Shown piece by piece: positions 1 through 8,000 of a DNA stretch of 64,000 bases. The position numbers and the translations under genes were made by a program. Every line of letters begins with the position of its first letter. Position 1 is the stretch's first letter. Source of the DNA: Limosilactobacillus caecicola (GTDB taxonomy: Bacteria > Bacillota > Bacilli > Lactobacillales > Lactobacillaceae); the NCBI RefSeq assembly GCF_943192935.1, contig NZ_CALPCI010000001.1:434001-498000 (forward strand), written 5' to 3'. The notes under the pieces were generated by a model. The model did no database searches. It saw only the letters and a list, made by a program, of their open reading frames with translations, and was not told where the DNA came from.

Positions 1-462
1 ACGGTACTGGCTGACGTGATAAAGGTACGCGCTACTCATTTGACCAAATTCCATGTTCATGAACTGTCGCCGCACCTGTGGCGCGCCCTTAACAAGGGCG
101 AGATCCTCAGGAGCAAAGAGGACCACGTTCAAATTACCAACGTAAGCAGAAAGCCGACTCTGGTAAAGGTGGTTCACTTTGACCCGCTTCCCGCCTTGGG
201 CAATTTGAATTTCCAATGGCACCCGTTCCACTTGCTTTTGAATTTTGCCAGACAAAAAAGCCTGCTTGTGCTTCCACTGGATTAATTCACGATCCTTAGA
301 AGTGCGGTGGCTTTTGGTAAGGGCAAGAACATGAATTGCCTCTAATAAATTAGTTTTTCCCTGGGCATTTTCACCAATTAAGATGTTAATTCCCGGGGAA
401 AAGCTGACTTGTAAATCATCATAATTACGAAAATTTTTCAGGCCTAATTCCTGAAGAATCAT
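1..462 (-). CDS. recF: RecF recombination mediator (N-terminal part, cut by window edge)
   Basis: RecF is the SMC-like ATPase that loads RecA at ssDNA gaps with RecO and RecR. The first 154 codons are present and the frame stays open to base 1, so this is truncation by the window, not a broken gene; full RecF is about 370 residues. The start MILQELGLKNFRNY is typical of the family, and the Walker A motif GENAQGKT lies at residues 30-37. The ATG lies 7 bases after the yaaA stop, so the two genes are co-transcribed. The yaaA-recF order beside dnaN is the standard Firmicutes origin arrangement. Confidence 0.95.
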   Translation of the reverse strand, partial: MILQELGLKNFRNYDDLQVSFSPGINILIGENAQGKTNLLEAIHVLALTKSHRTSKDRELIQWKHKQAFLSGKIQKQVERVPLEIQIAQGGKRVKVNHLYQSRLSAYVGNLNVVLFAPEDLALVKGAPQVRRQFMNMEFGQMSSAYLYHVSQYR

Positions 463-468
463 CTGTGA

Positions 469-702
469 TCACAGCTTACTTTCGATTTTGACAGTTTCAA
501 TTCCAACAATTTCAATTTCATCACCAGGACGTAATTTCTTCCCCCGGCGATCATCGAGTTCACCATTAATCTTGACCTGATGTTCCTTCAAAAACCACTT
601 GGCCGCGCCTCCCGTTGGGATAATCCCTTCTTCCTTCAGAAGTTGACCAAGGGTGATAAAGTCACGATCAATTTGAAAAACATTCGAGTTTTGCACTCTC
701 AT
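469..702 (-). CDS. yaaA: S4-domain protein YaaA (RlbA-like)
   Basis: A 77-residue S4 RNA-binding protein conserved between dnaN and recF in Firmicutes; the B. subtilis homologue has been linked to large ribosomal subunit assembly. The S4 core is visible as ITLGQLLKEE, GGAAKWFL, VKINGE and RRGKKLRPGD. The start is ambiguous: GTG at 705, ATG at 702 and GTG at 696 lie in one frame and overlap the ribosome-binding sequence AGGTGATGA. I chose the ATG. A good promoter lies directly upstream, and the gene overlaps nothing. Confidence 0.88.
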   Translation of the reverse strand: MRVQNSNVFQIDRDFITLGQLLKEEGIIPTGGAAKWFLKEHQVKINGELDDRRGKKLRPGDEIEIVGIETVKIESKL

Positions 703-724
703 CACCTACTTTGTTAATGCTAAT

Positions 725-753
725 ATTATAGTCTTTTATTAACCTAAAAACAA
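725..753 (-). promoter_or_regulatory. Sigma-A-type promoter for yaaA-recF
   Basis: On the minus strand TTGTTT (748-753) and TATAAT (725-730) are separated by 17 bases and lie just upstream of yaaA. This suggests yaaA-recF is transcribed separately from dnaN. Confidence 0.7.
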
Positions 754-915
754 ATTTAAACGCATTCTCAGCCATTTTTAGCAAATTTAATATGAATGAG
801 GGATTTAACTCAAAATTGCCCTAAAATTAGCGAGAATCGTTTTAGGCTGATTTCACCATTTTAGAGATAGTTTTAATTACCAACACTAAATATACAATCA
901 AATTTGCTTTGTTAA

Positions 916-957
916 ATAAAAAACGAACGTCACCGTCGTTCGGGTGACATTCGTTTG
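916..957 (-). terminator. Intrinsic terminator after dnaN
   Basis: A 14-bp stem (944-957 with 922-935, one G-U pair) with an 8-base loop is followed on the minus strand by six T. It ends the dnaA/dnaN transcript before yaaA. The rest of the 706-966 spacer is AT-rich, with only the yaaA promoter recognised. Confidence 0.85.
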
Positions 958-966
958 AATTAATTT

Positions 967-2103
967 TTAATAGGTCCGGACCGGAGTAATCAATTGAATA
1001 AAGTTCTCTTGGTCTTCTGTTGGCACTAAGGTAAAGGGCCGTAATGGCGAAGTGAAGGAGATTAGAATCGTGGTTTGACCAAACGACTTTAAGGCATCAC
1101 TCATGTAATCTGGATTAAAAGAAATTTCCAGTTGAGCACCAGTCAATTTTTCAAACGCCACATCTTCTTCAACATTACCGACGTCAGCAGAATCACCACT
1201 GATTTTGGCAGAACCATTATCTGGGTCTAACGTTAATTTAACAACGTTATTATGACCTTGGTGTGATAACAAAGAAGCCCGGTCAATGGCATTTAAGAAT
1301 TTGCCAGCATCTAATTCAATGGTGGTATCAGCAGTGTCTGGAATTAACCGACTTGTTTCTGGGTACATCCCCTCCAGCAAGCGAGAATAGAACAGGGCGT
1401 TACCAAATTGGAACAGGACCTGGTTCTCGGCAATTTGAACTTGAATGTCATCTTTAACATCCGCAATCATCCGCGCCAATTCGGTCATGCTATTCCCCGG
1501 AATGACAACATCATAACTGTGGTCGTTCGTTGGCACCGCCACTTTCCGTTGCGCTAACCGGTGACTGTCAGTCGCGACCGCGGTTAATTGGTCATCCGCT
1601 AATTGGAAATGAATCCCGGTCAGGATTGGCCGACTTTCTTGTTTGGAAACGGCGATCCGGGTTTGTTCAATGACATCCCGTAATAAATCTGGGGAAATAC
1701 TAATGGTTGCGGCACTTTCAATTTCTGGTAAGTGTGGATAATTATTCGCATCTTGACCATTAATCTTAAATTCAGCATTCCCAGAAGAGATTTGTGCTTG
1801 ATAGCCATCGCGAACTTCAATAGTTACTTCTTGATCAGGAAGCTTCTTCACGATTTCACTGAAGAAACGAGCAGGCAACACAATGGCACCTGGTTCTTCA
1901 ATGGTTAATCCAGCATCGCCATCAGCAACCTTTAAAGTGGTTTGAATTGTAATATCAGCATTGCTACCAGTTAAGATAACCTGCTGATCATCAACCACGA
2001 TTTTAACTCCTGTCAAAATTGGAATTGTTGTCTTTGAAGAAATTGCTCGTAACACATTATTTAATTGATTAATAAATGCAGTTCGATTAATCGTAAATTT
2101 CAT
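967..2103 (-). CDS. dnaN: DNA polymerase III beta sliding clamp
   Basis: The 378-residue processivity clamp forms a ring dimer around DNA and tethers DNA polymerase III and other factors. The length is normal and the protein reads as three clamp folds: an N-terminal MKFTINRTAFINQLNNVLRA, a central SRPILTGIHF segment and the characteristic C-terminal LITPVRTY. The ATG follows GGAG at good spacing. It lies downstream of dnaA in the same direction with the origin-unwinding element between them, and a strong terminator separates it from yaaA. No dedicated promoter with a good -35 box was found, so transcription may come from dnaA. Confidence 0.97.
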   Translation of the reverse strand: MKFTINRTAFINQLNNVLRAISSKTTIPILTGVKIVVDDQQVILTGSNADITIQTTLKVADGDAGLTIEEPGAIVLPARFFSEIVKKLPDQEVTIEVRDGYQAQISSGNAEFKINGQDANNYPHLPEIESAATISISPDLLRDVIEQTRIAVSKQESRPILTGIHFQLADDQLTAVATDSHRLAQRKVAVPTNDHSYDVVIPGNSMTELARMIADVKDDIQVQIAENQVLFQFGNALFYSRLLEGMYPETSRLIPDTADTTIELDAGKFLNAIDRASLLSHQGHNNVVKLTLDPDNGSAKISGDSADVGNVEEDVAFEKLTGAQLEISFNPDYMSDALKSFGQTTILISFTSPLRPFTLVPTEDQENFIQLITPVRTY

Positions 2104-2111
2104 TGCGTACC

Positions 2112-2183
2112 GCTCCTTAATATCTATATTTAATTAATATTATAACTAGTAGTAGTAATAGGGCCTGTGGAAAATGTGGAAAA
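2112..2183 (-). other. oriC: oriC unwinding element (DnaA boxes, GC stretch, DnaA-trios, AT-rich DUE)
   Basis: Two DnaA boxes TGTGGAAAA (2166-2174 and 2175-2183) are followed by GGCC (2162-2165), then five consecutive trinucleotides TAG-TAG-TAG-TAA-TAG on the + strand (2147-2161), then an almost pure A/T tract (2112-2145). This is the order of the B. subtilis basal unwinding system, in which DnaA spreads from boxes onto trios and melts the adjacent AT-rich DNA. The position in the dnaA-dnaN spacer is also the same. Confidence 0.85.
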
Positions 2184-2210
2184 ATCAATCAAAACCAGAT
2201 GGAAAAAGAG

Positions 2211-2267
2211 TTTTCCACATGTGGAAAACTTGTGGATTATTTTGGAAAACCTCTAAAGTTATCCACA
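2211..2267. other. oriC: DnaA-box group next to the dnaA stop codon
   Basis: An 18-bp palindrome of two abutting boxes, TTTTCCACA (2211-2219) and TGTGGAAAA (2220-2228), is followed by TGTGGATTA (2231-2239) and a perfect TTATCCACA (2259-2267). They feed DnaA to the adjacent unwinding element. Confidence 0.8.
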
Positions 2268-2271
2268 TTTA

Positions 2272-3597
2272 CTAAGGACGTAAGTCGTTCTTTAATGAAT
2301 TAATTTCTTTTTGCAGGTTTGGATCTTCAGTGAGTTGTTTTTCGATTTTATCAATCGCATGGAGCACTGTTGTATGATCCTTTCCGCCAAATTCCTTACC
2401 GATCTTGGGAAGGGAATTATCCGTTAACTCACGTGACAGGTACATCGCGATTTGTCGAGGAATCACAATATTTTTAACCCGCTTTTTCCCGGTAATGTCA
2501 CTTTGATTAATGTTGAAGTGGGCAGCGACTTTCTTTTGGATAAGATCAATGGAGAGGGTGGCAGGAGTATCATTGCCAATTCCCTGCAGGGCTTCTCTGG
2601 CAACTTCTTCATTAATGGAAGTTTTGTGAAGGTTAGCAAAGACCCGGACCCGCATTAGGGCACCTTCGAGTTCCCGGACGTTAGTATTAATCTTGGAAGC
2701 AATGTAGTTGAAAACTTCGTTGGGAATGCCTTCTAAGTGTTCCTCTTCGGCCTTTCGGTTCAAGATAGCAATCCGAGTTTCCAGATCAGGAGCGGTAATC
2801 TCAACGGTCAGTCCCCAGACGAACCGGGAGACGAGCCGATCAGTTAAGTTTGGAATTTCTTTTGGATTTTGATCAGCGGTCAGGACAATTTGCTTATTAT
2901 TGTCATGCAAGCTGTTAAAGGTATTGAAGAATTCCAACTGGGTACCATTTTTTTCACTAAAGAATTGAACATCGTCCACGAGCAGCGCATCAAGGTCGCG
3001 GTACTCTTGTCTGAATTGTTCTTGGGTCCCCGTCTTAATGGAATTAATGTAGTCATTCATGAAATTTTCACTGGTGACGTATTTAATTTTCGCATCTGGA
3101 TTGTGGACGAGCATGTTATTAGCAATGGCTTGCATTAGGTGCGTTTTACCGAGCCCAACATCACCGTAAATGAGGAGGGGATTATAGAGCCCACCTGGTT
3201 GTTCGGAAGCGGCAAAGGCTGACGCATAGGCAAATTGGTTGGTTCGTCCTTCAACAAAATTTTCAAAGGTATATTCCTTATTTAACGGTGTCTGCGTTTT
3301 ATAAGTTGGTTTGACCGAATCACCAACGGCCTGGTCTTCTTTCATGAGGTCCTTGGTTAAGACATAACGTGGTTCAATGTCTTCACCAGTTTGTTCATGC
3401 AAGATGTGCTTAAGTTGAATGTTGAGACTCTTCTTCCACCAATCTAGATGATAATCAGTTGGCAACACGACAGTTAATTCGTGGTTTTGAAGAGAGTATG
3501 CTTTTGCCGGAGCAACGACGTTTTCGTAAGTCGGTGGTGTAATCGACTGCTTAAACTCGTTTTGGACCGTTTCCCAGAGAGAATCGAGCTCAGTCAA
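2272..3597 (-). CDS. dnaA: Chromosomal replication initiator DnaA
   Basis: DnaA binds the TTATCCACA-type boxes on both sides of its gene and opens the origin. Domain I is at the N-terminus (ELDSLWETVQNEF). AAA+ Walker A GDVGLGKTH lies near residue 145, Walker B is ALLVDDVQFF, and the C-terminal domain IV carries the signature GGKDHTTVLHAI. The start is TTG at 3597, giving 441 residues. The strong Shine-Dalgarno GAGGAGG lies 8 bases upstream, and an alternative in-frame TTG at 3615 would put that sequence inside the coding region. Clustered boxes in the leader suggest autoregulation. Confidence 0.97.
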   Translation of the reverse strand: MTELDSLWETVQNEFKQSITPPTYENVVAPAKAYSLQNHELTVVLPTDYHLDWWKKSLNIQLKHILHEQTGEDIEPRYVLTKDLMKEDQAVGDSVKPTYKTQTPLNKEYTFENFVEGRTNQFAYASAFAASEQPGGLYNPLLIYGDVGLGKTHLMQAIANNMLVHNPDAKIKYVTSENFMNDYINSIKTGTQEQFRQEYRDLDALLVDDVQFFSEKNGTQLEFFNTFNSLHDNNKQIVLTADQNPKEIPNLTDRLVSRFVWGLTVEITAPDLETRIAILNRKAEEEHLEGIPNEVFNYIASKINTNVRELEGALMRVRVFANLHKTSINEEVAREALQGIGNDTPATLSIDLIQKKVAAHFNINQSDITGKKRVKNIVIPRQIAMYLSRELTDNSLPKIGKEFGGKDHTTVLHAIDKIEKQLTEDPNLQKEINSLKNDLRP

Positions 3598-3629
3598 AAT
3601 AAAATTCCTCCTCAAAGATATGGATATGT

Positions 3630-3979
3630 TGTGGATAAAATAAAACCAGAATCAATTTTATCATTAGTTTTTTTAGTTTTCCACAGGCTGAATAAATTTT
3701 CGTCCACAAAATACACAACGCTGTGTGGAAATAATCCACAAGGGTGTGAATTTGTGGAAATATCCACAGAAAAATACAGATATCCACAGATTTTTGTGGA
3801 TATCCGGACTAATGAACACTATTAACACGGACTTTTAACAGTTTTTCCACAGACTTGTGGATAACTTTGTTAACATTCCTGTGCTTAAGTTGAGCAGGGT
3901 GAAAAAGGCTGTGGATTAGGAATGCTGATTCAAAATAAAAAAGTAACGCTGTGGATTATTTTGTATTGCCTGTGGATAA
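3630..3979. other. oriC: oriC DnaA-box cluster (dnaA-rpmH spacer)
   Basis: At least a dozen DnaA boxes lie in 350 bp. Perfect TGTGGATAA copies are at 3630, 3856 and 3971. TTTTCCACA is at 3677 and 3843. One-mismatch forms are at 3724, 3732, 3753, 3760, 3780, 3795, 3910 and 3950. The segment has no open frame and separates the two divergent replication-arm gene sets, so it is the upstream half of a bipartite origin. Confidence 0.92.
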
Positions 3980-4007
3980 GTAAAAAAGTTTCTTGGCAAT
4001 TCCGCCC

Positions 4008-4036
4008 TTTATCAGCTCCGAAAAGTATGATATACT
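4008..4036 (+). promoter_or_regulatory. Promoter of rpmH
   Basis: TTTATC (4008-4013) and TATACT (4031-4036) are 17 bases apart, and TG at 4028-4029 makes an extended -10. It fires away from oriC into the ribosomal protein gene. Confidence 0.65.
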
Positions 4037-4117
4037 TTCAAAGTATGTTTAAAGAGTTTGTCCTTCAGGGACGTTAAACCGAAACAATTCTTAAATTGCT
4101 GAGGAGGTGCAAAACTT

Positions 4118-4252
4118 ATGAAGCGCACATTTCAACCTAAGAAGCGTCACCGTGCTCGTGTTCACGGCTTCCGCGCTCGGATGAGCACTAGCAACGGTCG
4201 CAAGGTATTGGCCCGTCGTCGTCAAAAGGGTCGTAAAGTATTATCTGCATAA
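4118..4252 (+). CDS. rpmH: Ribosomal protein bL34
   Basis: A 44-residue, very basic protein of the large subunit. It begins [19 protein letters not shown] and ends [12 protein letters not shown], a textbook bL34 sequence of standard length. The Shine-Dalgarno GAGGAGGTG lies 8 bases before the ATG. It is the first gene on the right side of the origin, followed by rnpA as in nearly all bacteria. A weak hairpin with a T run (4250-4278) after the stop may reduce read-through to rnpA. Confidence 0.98.
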   Translation: MKRTFQPKKRHRARVHGFRARMSTSNGRKVLARRRQKGRKVLSA

Positions 4253-4278
4253 AAAAGTCCGTTTGCGCGGCTTTTTTC
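4250..4278 (+). terminator. Weak terminator-like hairpin between rpmH and rnpA
   Basis: A short imperfect stem (AGTCCG with CGGCT, flanked by A and T runs) is followed by six T. It may give partial termination so that RnpA is made far below L34. Confidence 0.4.
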
Positions 4279-4379
4279 TCAGTAGGGGGCAGGGCCATAC
4301 ACTTTGCTGCAATTTTTAATGTTGTGGTTTTGTTTATGTTCCTACCGCCTTTTTTTGTTACTGGGGAGATTTATTAAAT

Positions 4380-4721
4380 ATGAAAAAGACTTTTCGAGTA
4401 AAAAAAGAAAGTGAGTTTCAACGGGTATTTGAAACGCATAATTCCGTTGCAAATCATAAATTTGTTATTTACCAAATGGAAAAGCCGGGGCAAGTTCATT
4501 TTCGCGTCGGTATCTCGGTTGGTAAAAAAATTGGCAATGCCGTCCACCGGAATTGGTTAAAGCGGCGCATTCGTCAAACCTTGTTAGAGGTGAAGCCACA
4601 GTTAAAACCGGATGTTGATTTTCTCGTGATTGCGCGGCCTGCTGCAGACGGAATGACGATGGCGGAAACTAAGAAAAATTTAGTTCATGCTTTAAAGCTT
4701 GCACATTTATTAGTGGATTAA
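4380..4721 (+). CDS. rnpA: RNase P protein component
   Basis: This 113-residue basic protein joins the RNase P RNA to process the 5' ends of tRNA precursors. The conserved RNR region reads [15 protein letters not shown] near residues 58-72, with the family's N-terminal [10 protein letters not shown]. Length and position between rpmH and yidC are standard. The ATG has GGGGAG upstream. yidC starts 13 bases after the stop, so the two are co-translated from one message. RNase P RNA itself is not in the window. Confidence 0.96.
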   Translation: MKKTFRVKKESEFQRVFETHNSVANHKFVIYQMEKPGQVHFRVGISVGKKIGNAVHRNWLKRRIRQTLLEVKPQLKPDVDFLVIARPAADGMTMAETKKNLVHALKLAHLLVD

Positions 4722-4734
4722 AGAGAGGTATGAG

Positions 4735-5568
4735 ATGAAAAAGCATCCTAAAAAGGTCCTCAGTTTATTGGGAATTATGAGTTTGACCCTATTTTTGGCC
4801 GCTTGTTCTAATAAACCAATCACTAGTCATAGCACTGGAATTTGGGATCACTACATTATTTACAACTTTTCACGGTTTATTATTTGGTTGTCTAATCACT
4901 TTGGTGGTTATGGGATGGGGATCATTATCTTTACGATTCTTGTCCGGATCATCATCTTGCCATTGATGTATTACCAAACCAAGTCAATGATGCGGATGCA
5001 GGAATTAGCTCCAGAGCTGAAAAAACTGCAGCAAAAGTATTCTTCACGTGACCGTGAAACGATGCAAAAATTGCAAGTTGAACAACAAAAACTGTATCGG
5101 GAAGCTGGTGTGAACCCCTTCGCTTCCATGCTACCGTTAATTGTTCAATTACCGATTATGTGGGCGCTGTACCAAGCAATTTGGCGGACCAGTACGTTGC
5201 GGCATGGGACCTTCTTGTGGTTACAATTAGGTCATCCGGATCCGTACTACGTCTTACCAATTTTGGCGGCCCTGTTTACCTTTATTAGTTCATGGCTCTC
5301 AATGGCTTCCATGCCAGAAAAAAATTCGATGTCGACAGCGATGACGTGGGTAATGCCGATCATGATTTTCTTCATGGCGTTAGGATTTGCTTCCGCCATC
5401 ACTCTCTACTGGGTGGTTACTAACGCTTTCCAAGTTGGCCAAACCTTATTACTGCAAAATCCATTTAAGATTAAGCGGGAACGGGAAGCTAAGCAACGGG
5501 CAGAGCGGCAACGGAAGAATAAGATTGCTCATGCGAAGCGAAATGCTTTAAAGAGTAAACGGAAATAA
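4735..5568 (+). CDS. yidC: Membrane protein insertase YidC (lipoprotein type)
   Basis: YidC inserts membrane proteins alone or with the Sec translocon. The 277-residue protein has a lipoprotein signal peptide with lipobox LAAC near residue 24, typical of Gram-positive YidC/SpoIIIJ. The Oxa1-type core then begins at GGYGMGIIIFTILVRIIILP and includes PLIVQLPIMWALYQAI, with about five membrane segments. The C-terminal tail is very basic (repeated KR, RERE, KSKRK), which in this family contacts the ribosome. It follows rnpA and is separated from jag by a hairpin. Confidence 0.95.
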   Translation: MKKHPKKVLSLLGIMSLTLFLAACSNKPITSHSTGIWDHYIIYNFSRFIIWLSNHFGGYGMGIIIFTILVRIIILPLMYYQTKSMMRMQELAPELKKLQQKYSSRDRETMQKLQVEQQKLYREAGVNPFASMLPLIVQLPIMWALYQAIWRTSTLRHGTFLWLQLGHPDPYYVLPILAALFTFISSWLSMASMPEKNSMSTAMTWVMPIMIFFMALGFASAITLYWVVTNAFQVGQTLLLQNPFKIKREREAKQRAERQRKNKIAHAKRNALKSKRK

Positions 5569-5576
5569 CAATGATG

Positions 5577-5623
5577 CCACTAGCCTGGCAACCACTAGTT
5601 GGTTGGAAGGTTAGTGGTTTTTT
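5577..5623 (+). terminator. Terminator hairpin between yidC and jag
   Basis: The long stem pairs CCACTA/TAGTGG, CCT/AGG and CAACC/GGTTG around a 7-base loop and is followed at once by six T (5618-5623). jag starts only 16 bases later with no room for a promoter, so jag must depend on read-through. Confidence 0.8.
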
Positions 5624-5639
5624 AATTGAGGTGACAATC

Positions 5640-6437
5640 ATGACGGAGTTTACAGGGAAAGATCAAGAAAGCGCCATTCGGGCTGCAGAAGGCCACTTGG
5701 CCACGGATCGGCAGCATTTACAGATTACAATTATCCAGACCGCTCGTCGGGGAATTTTTGGTATTGGCCGTCGACCAGCCAAAATTGAGGCAAAAAAACG
5801 GCCGGAACAACCGCCAAAGCGGTCTTTGAAAGCTTCCACGACGGCGCAACCAGCCCAACAAGCGAAGCCCCACAAACAAGTGGTGCAGCAAGTAGCTCCC
5901 CACGTCGCCAAGCAAGAGTTGAGTGCCGAAGAACAGCTTCAGGCCGAAATGGCGGCAAACCACCAGAAAAATTTAGCAATGATGCATCAGGCCACGGATG
6001 GCCTAACAAAATACTTAACTTCAATTTATGCTAATTTAGGGGTGACCGTCCAACCTGAAATTATTGAAGAGCGGGCGCATAATTGTTCAATTAATTTGGT
6101 GACGGAACAGCCCGGGAAAGTGATTGGCTATCATGGACGACGGATTAATGCAGTCGAACAGTTAGGGGCTGTTTATCTCAACTATCACGGTGTTCATGAT
6201 GTCCAATTGATGTTGGATACTGGCGACTACCGCGCAAAACGGCGGGCGGCACTTGAAAAAATTATGGAACGCAGTATTACCCAAGTAATTGCGACTGGCC
6301 AAGCGGTCTTTTTGGATCCTATGCCAGCGCGTGAGCGAAAGTTCCTGCATAAATTGGCCGAACGTCAAGGTCAGGTCCGGACATATTCTCACGGTCGAGA
6401 ACCTTTCCGGAGCATTGTCATCGCGCCGAAAAACTAG
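5640..6437 (+). CDS. jag: KH/R3H RNA-binding protein Jag (KhpB/EloR)
   Basis: Jag (KhpB, EloR) is an RNA-binding protein that affects cell elongation and division in Gram-positive cocci and lactobacilli. Of its 265 residues, the first 50 or so form the Jag_N domain (FTGKDQESAIRAAEGHL). A low-complexity K/Q/A/P linker follows, then a KH domain around VIGYHGRRINAVEQLG, and a C-terminal R3H domain ending ERKFLHKLAERQGQVRTYSHG. The ATG at 5640 follows GAGGTGA. An in-frame ATG at 5571 lies within the yidC terminator hairpin and is rejected. Confidence 0.93.
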   Translation: MTEFTGKDQESAIRAAEGHLATDRQHLQITIIQTARRGIFGIGRRPAKIEAKKRPEQPPKRSLKASTTAQPAQQAKPHKQVVQQVAPHVAKQELSAEEQLQAEMAANHQKNLAMMHQATDGLTKYLTSIYANLGVTVQPEIIEERAHNCSINLVTEQPGKVIGYHGRRINAVEQLGAVYLNYHGVHDVQLMLDTGDYRAKRRAALEKIMERSITQVIATGQAVFLDPMPARERKFLHKLAERQGQVRTYSHGREPFRSIVIAPKN

Positions 6438-6445
6438 GTCGAGTA

Positions 6446-6474
6446 TTGACAATTGAGAAGTGGACTTTTAAAAT
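6446..6474 (+). promoter_or_regulatory. Strong promoter upstream of mnmE
   Basis: TTGACA (6446-6451), a 17-base spacer and TAAAAT (6469-6474) lie just after the jag stop. Transcription would start near 6481 and run into the hairpin leader before mnmE. Confidence 0.75.
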
Positions 6475-6480
6475 AACGGT

Positions 6481-6570
6481 GATAATTAAATCGAGCTTGT
6501 TAGAGTAGTGAAAGTGCTTTGACCATCCTCAACGGAACGACGTTGTTGTGTGGAATTGGCACTTTTTTTA
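6481..6570 (+). ncRNA. Short leader RNA with terminator (candidate mnmE attenuator or sRNA)
   Basis: The roughly 90-nt transcript predicted from the promoter at 6446 folds at its 3' part into AAAGTGC/GCACTTT (6511-6517 with 6559-6565). Inside are CCA/TGG and a CAACG/CGTTG arm, and the hairpin ends in seven T. The mnmE start is only about 25 bases further on, so any mnmE message from this promoter must pass the terminator. I recognise no known riboswitch class in it and no leader peptide with a ribosome-binding site. Confidence 0.5.
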
Positions 6571-6594
6571 TTGAATTAGAAAGGAAGGGGCACA

Positions 6595-7983
6595 ATGGCT
6601 AATTCAGAATTTGATACCATTACGGCAATTTCAACGCCAGTTGGCGAAGGTGGAATTTCAATCATTCGGGTTAGTGGCGAAGAGGCCATTCCCGTAGTAA
6701 AGAAGTTATTTAAGGGCAAGGACCTGGCCAAGGTGCCGACGCATACGATTAATTATGGGCACATTATTGACCCCCAAACTAAGGACGAAGTTGATGAAGT
6801 CATGGTTTCCGTGATGCGGGCACCGAAGACGTATACCAAGGAAGATGTCGTCGAAATTAACTGTCACGGGGGCCTGCTGGCCACGAACAGAATTCTCCAA
6901 TTGACGATTGGGGCCGGAGCTCGGATGGCAGAACCAGGTGAATTCACTAAACGGGCCTTCTTAAACGGGCGGTTAGACTTATCCCAAGCCGAAGCGGTGA
7001 TGGACCTGATTCGAGCGAAAACGGATAAGTCGATGAAGGTCGCTTTAAACCAGCTCGATGGGGACCTTTCACATCTGATTAAACAATTACGGCAAGATAT
7101 CCTCGATGTTTTAGCGCAGGTCGAAGTCAATATCGACTATCCCGAATATGATGCGGTCGAGGAAATGACGAGTAAACTCCTGCGGGAAAAGGCGGTTGAC
7201 ATTCGGCAACGAATTGAAGGCCTTTTGAAGACGGCTAAGCAAGGAAAAGTCCTTCGCGATGGGTTAGCAACGGCAATTATTGGCCGACCGAACGTTGGTA
7301 AATCAAGTTTACTAAACTCGCTCTTGCATGAGGATAAGGCCATCGTAACTAACGTCGCCGGGACGACCCGGGACGTTATCGAAGAATATGTCAACGTCAA
7401 TGATGTTCCTCTGAAGTTAATTGATACGGCCGGGATTCGTCACACTGATGATACGGTTGAAAAAATCGGGGTTGAACGGAGTCGCCAAGCTATCGAAACG
7501 GCGGATCTGATTTTGTTACTGATTGACAGTTCGCAATCCTTGACGGATGAAGATCGTGAATTAATCAAGCAAACGGCTGGTCATCCGCGGATCGTCATTT
7601 TGAATAAGACGGACCTGCCAACGAAGGTGGACGAGCAGAAATTACGGCAGTTAATTGGTGATGATCATTTGGTCCAGGCATCAATGACTAAGCACGAGGG
7701 AATTGATGAGTTAAGTACCGCCATCAGTCACCTCTTCTTTAACGAAGGAATTGAAAGTAACCAAAATAACATTATGGTCACAAACGCCCGTCACATCGGC
7801 CTGTTGCGGCAAGCAGATGAGGCGCTTGGTGATGTGCTAAAGGGGCTTGATGATGGGATGCCAGTGGACCTGGTGCAAATCGATATGACGCGGGCTTGGG
7901 ACCTACTAGGTGAAATCACTGGTGACAGTTACCAAGATGAGCTATTGGATCAATTATTTAGTCAATTCTGTTTAGGAAAATAA
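6595..7983 (+). CDS. mnmE: tRNA uridine-34 modification GTPase MnmE
   Basis: MnmE, with MnmG, installs the carboxymethylaminomethyl group on U34 of certain tRNAs. The 462-residue protein has the N-terminal folate-binding domain, a helical domain, and an inserted G domain with G1 GRPNVGKS at 230-237, G3 DTAG and G4 NKTD. The C-terminal catalytic motif CLGK is at the very end. The ATG has a GGAAGGGG ribosome-binding site. mnmG begins 17 bases after the stop, so the two partner proteins are made from one message. Expression may be limited by the terminator-like leader. Confidence 0.97.
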   Translation: MANSEFDTITAISTPVGEGGISIIRVSGEEAIPVVKKLFKGKDLAKVPTHTINYGHIIDPQTKDEVDEVMVSVMRAPKTYTKEDVVEINCHGGLLATNRILQLTIGAGARMAEPGEFTKRAFLNGRLDLSQAEAVMDLIRAKTDKSMKVALNQLDGDLSHLIKQLRQDILDVLAQVEVNIDYPEYDAVEEMTSKLLREKAVDIRQRIEGLLKTAKQGKVLRDGLATAIIGRPNVGKSSLLNSLLHEDKAIVTNVAGTTRDVIEEYVNVNDVPLKLIDTAGIRHTDDTVEKIGVERSRQAIETADLILLLIDSSQSLTDEDRELIKQTAGHPRIVILNKTDLPTKVDEQKLRQLIGDDHLVQASMTKHEGIDELSTAISHLFFNEGIESNQNNIMVTNARHIGLLRQADEALGDVLKGLDDGMPVDLVQIDMTRAWDLLGEITGDSYQDELLDQLFSQFCLGK

Positions 7984-8000
7984 ATCAGAGGAGAATGAAA

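Noticed and set aside
367-384. CCCGGGG element in recF resembling a Noc site
   Set aside because: The flanking TTT/AAA arms are not symmetric around the centre; fewer than 12 of 14 positions match.
3598-3615. Upstream TTG start for dnaA
   Set aside because: It would place the GAGGAGG ribosome-binding site inside the gene; TTG at 3597 has correct spacing.
5571-5639. Longer jag beginning at ATG 5571
   Set aside because: The extra codons fall in the yidC terminator hairpin, and GAGGTGA precedes ATG 5640.
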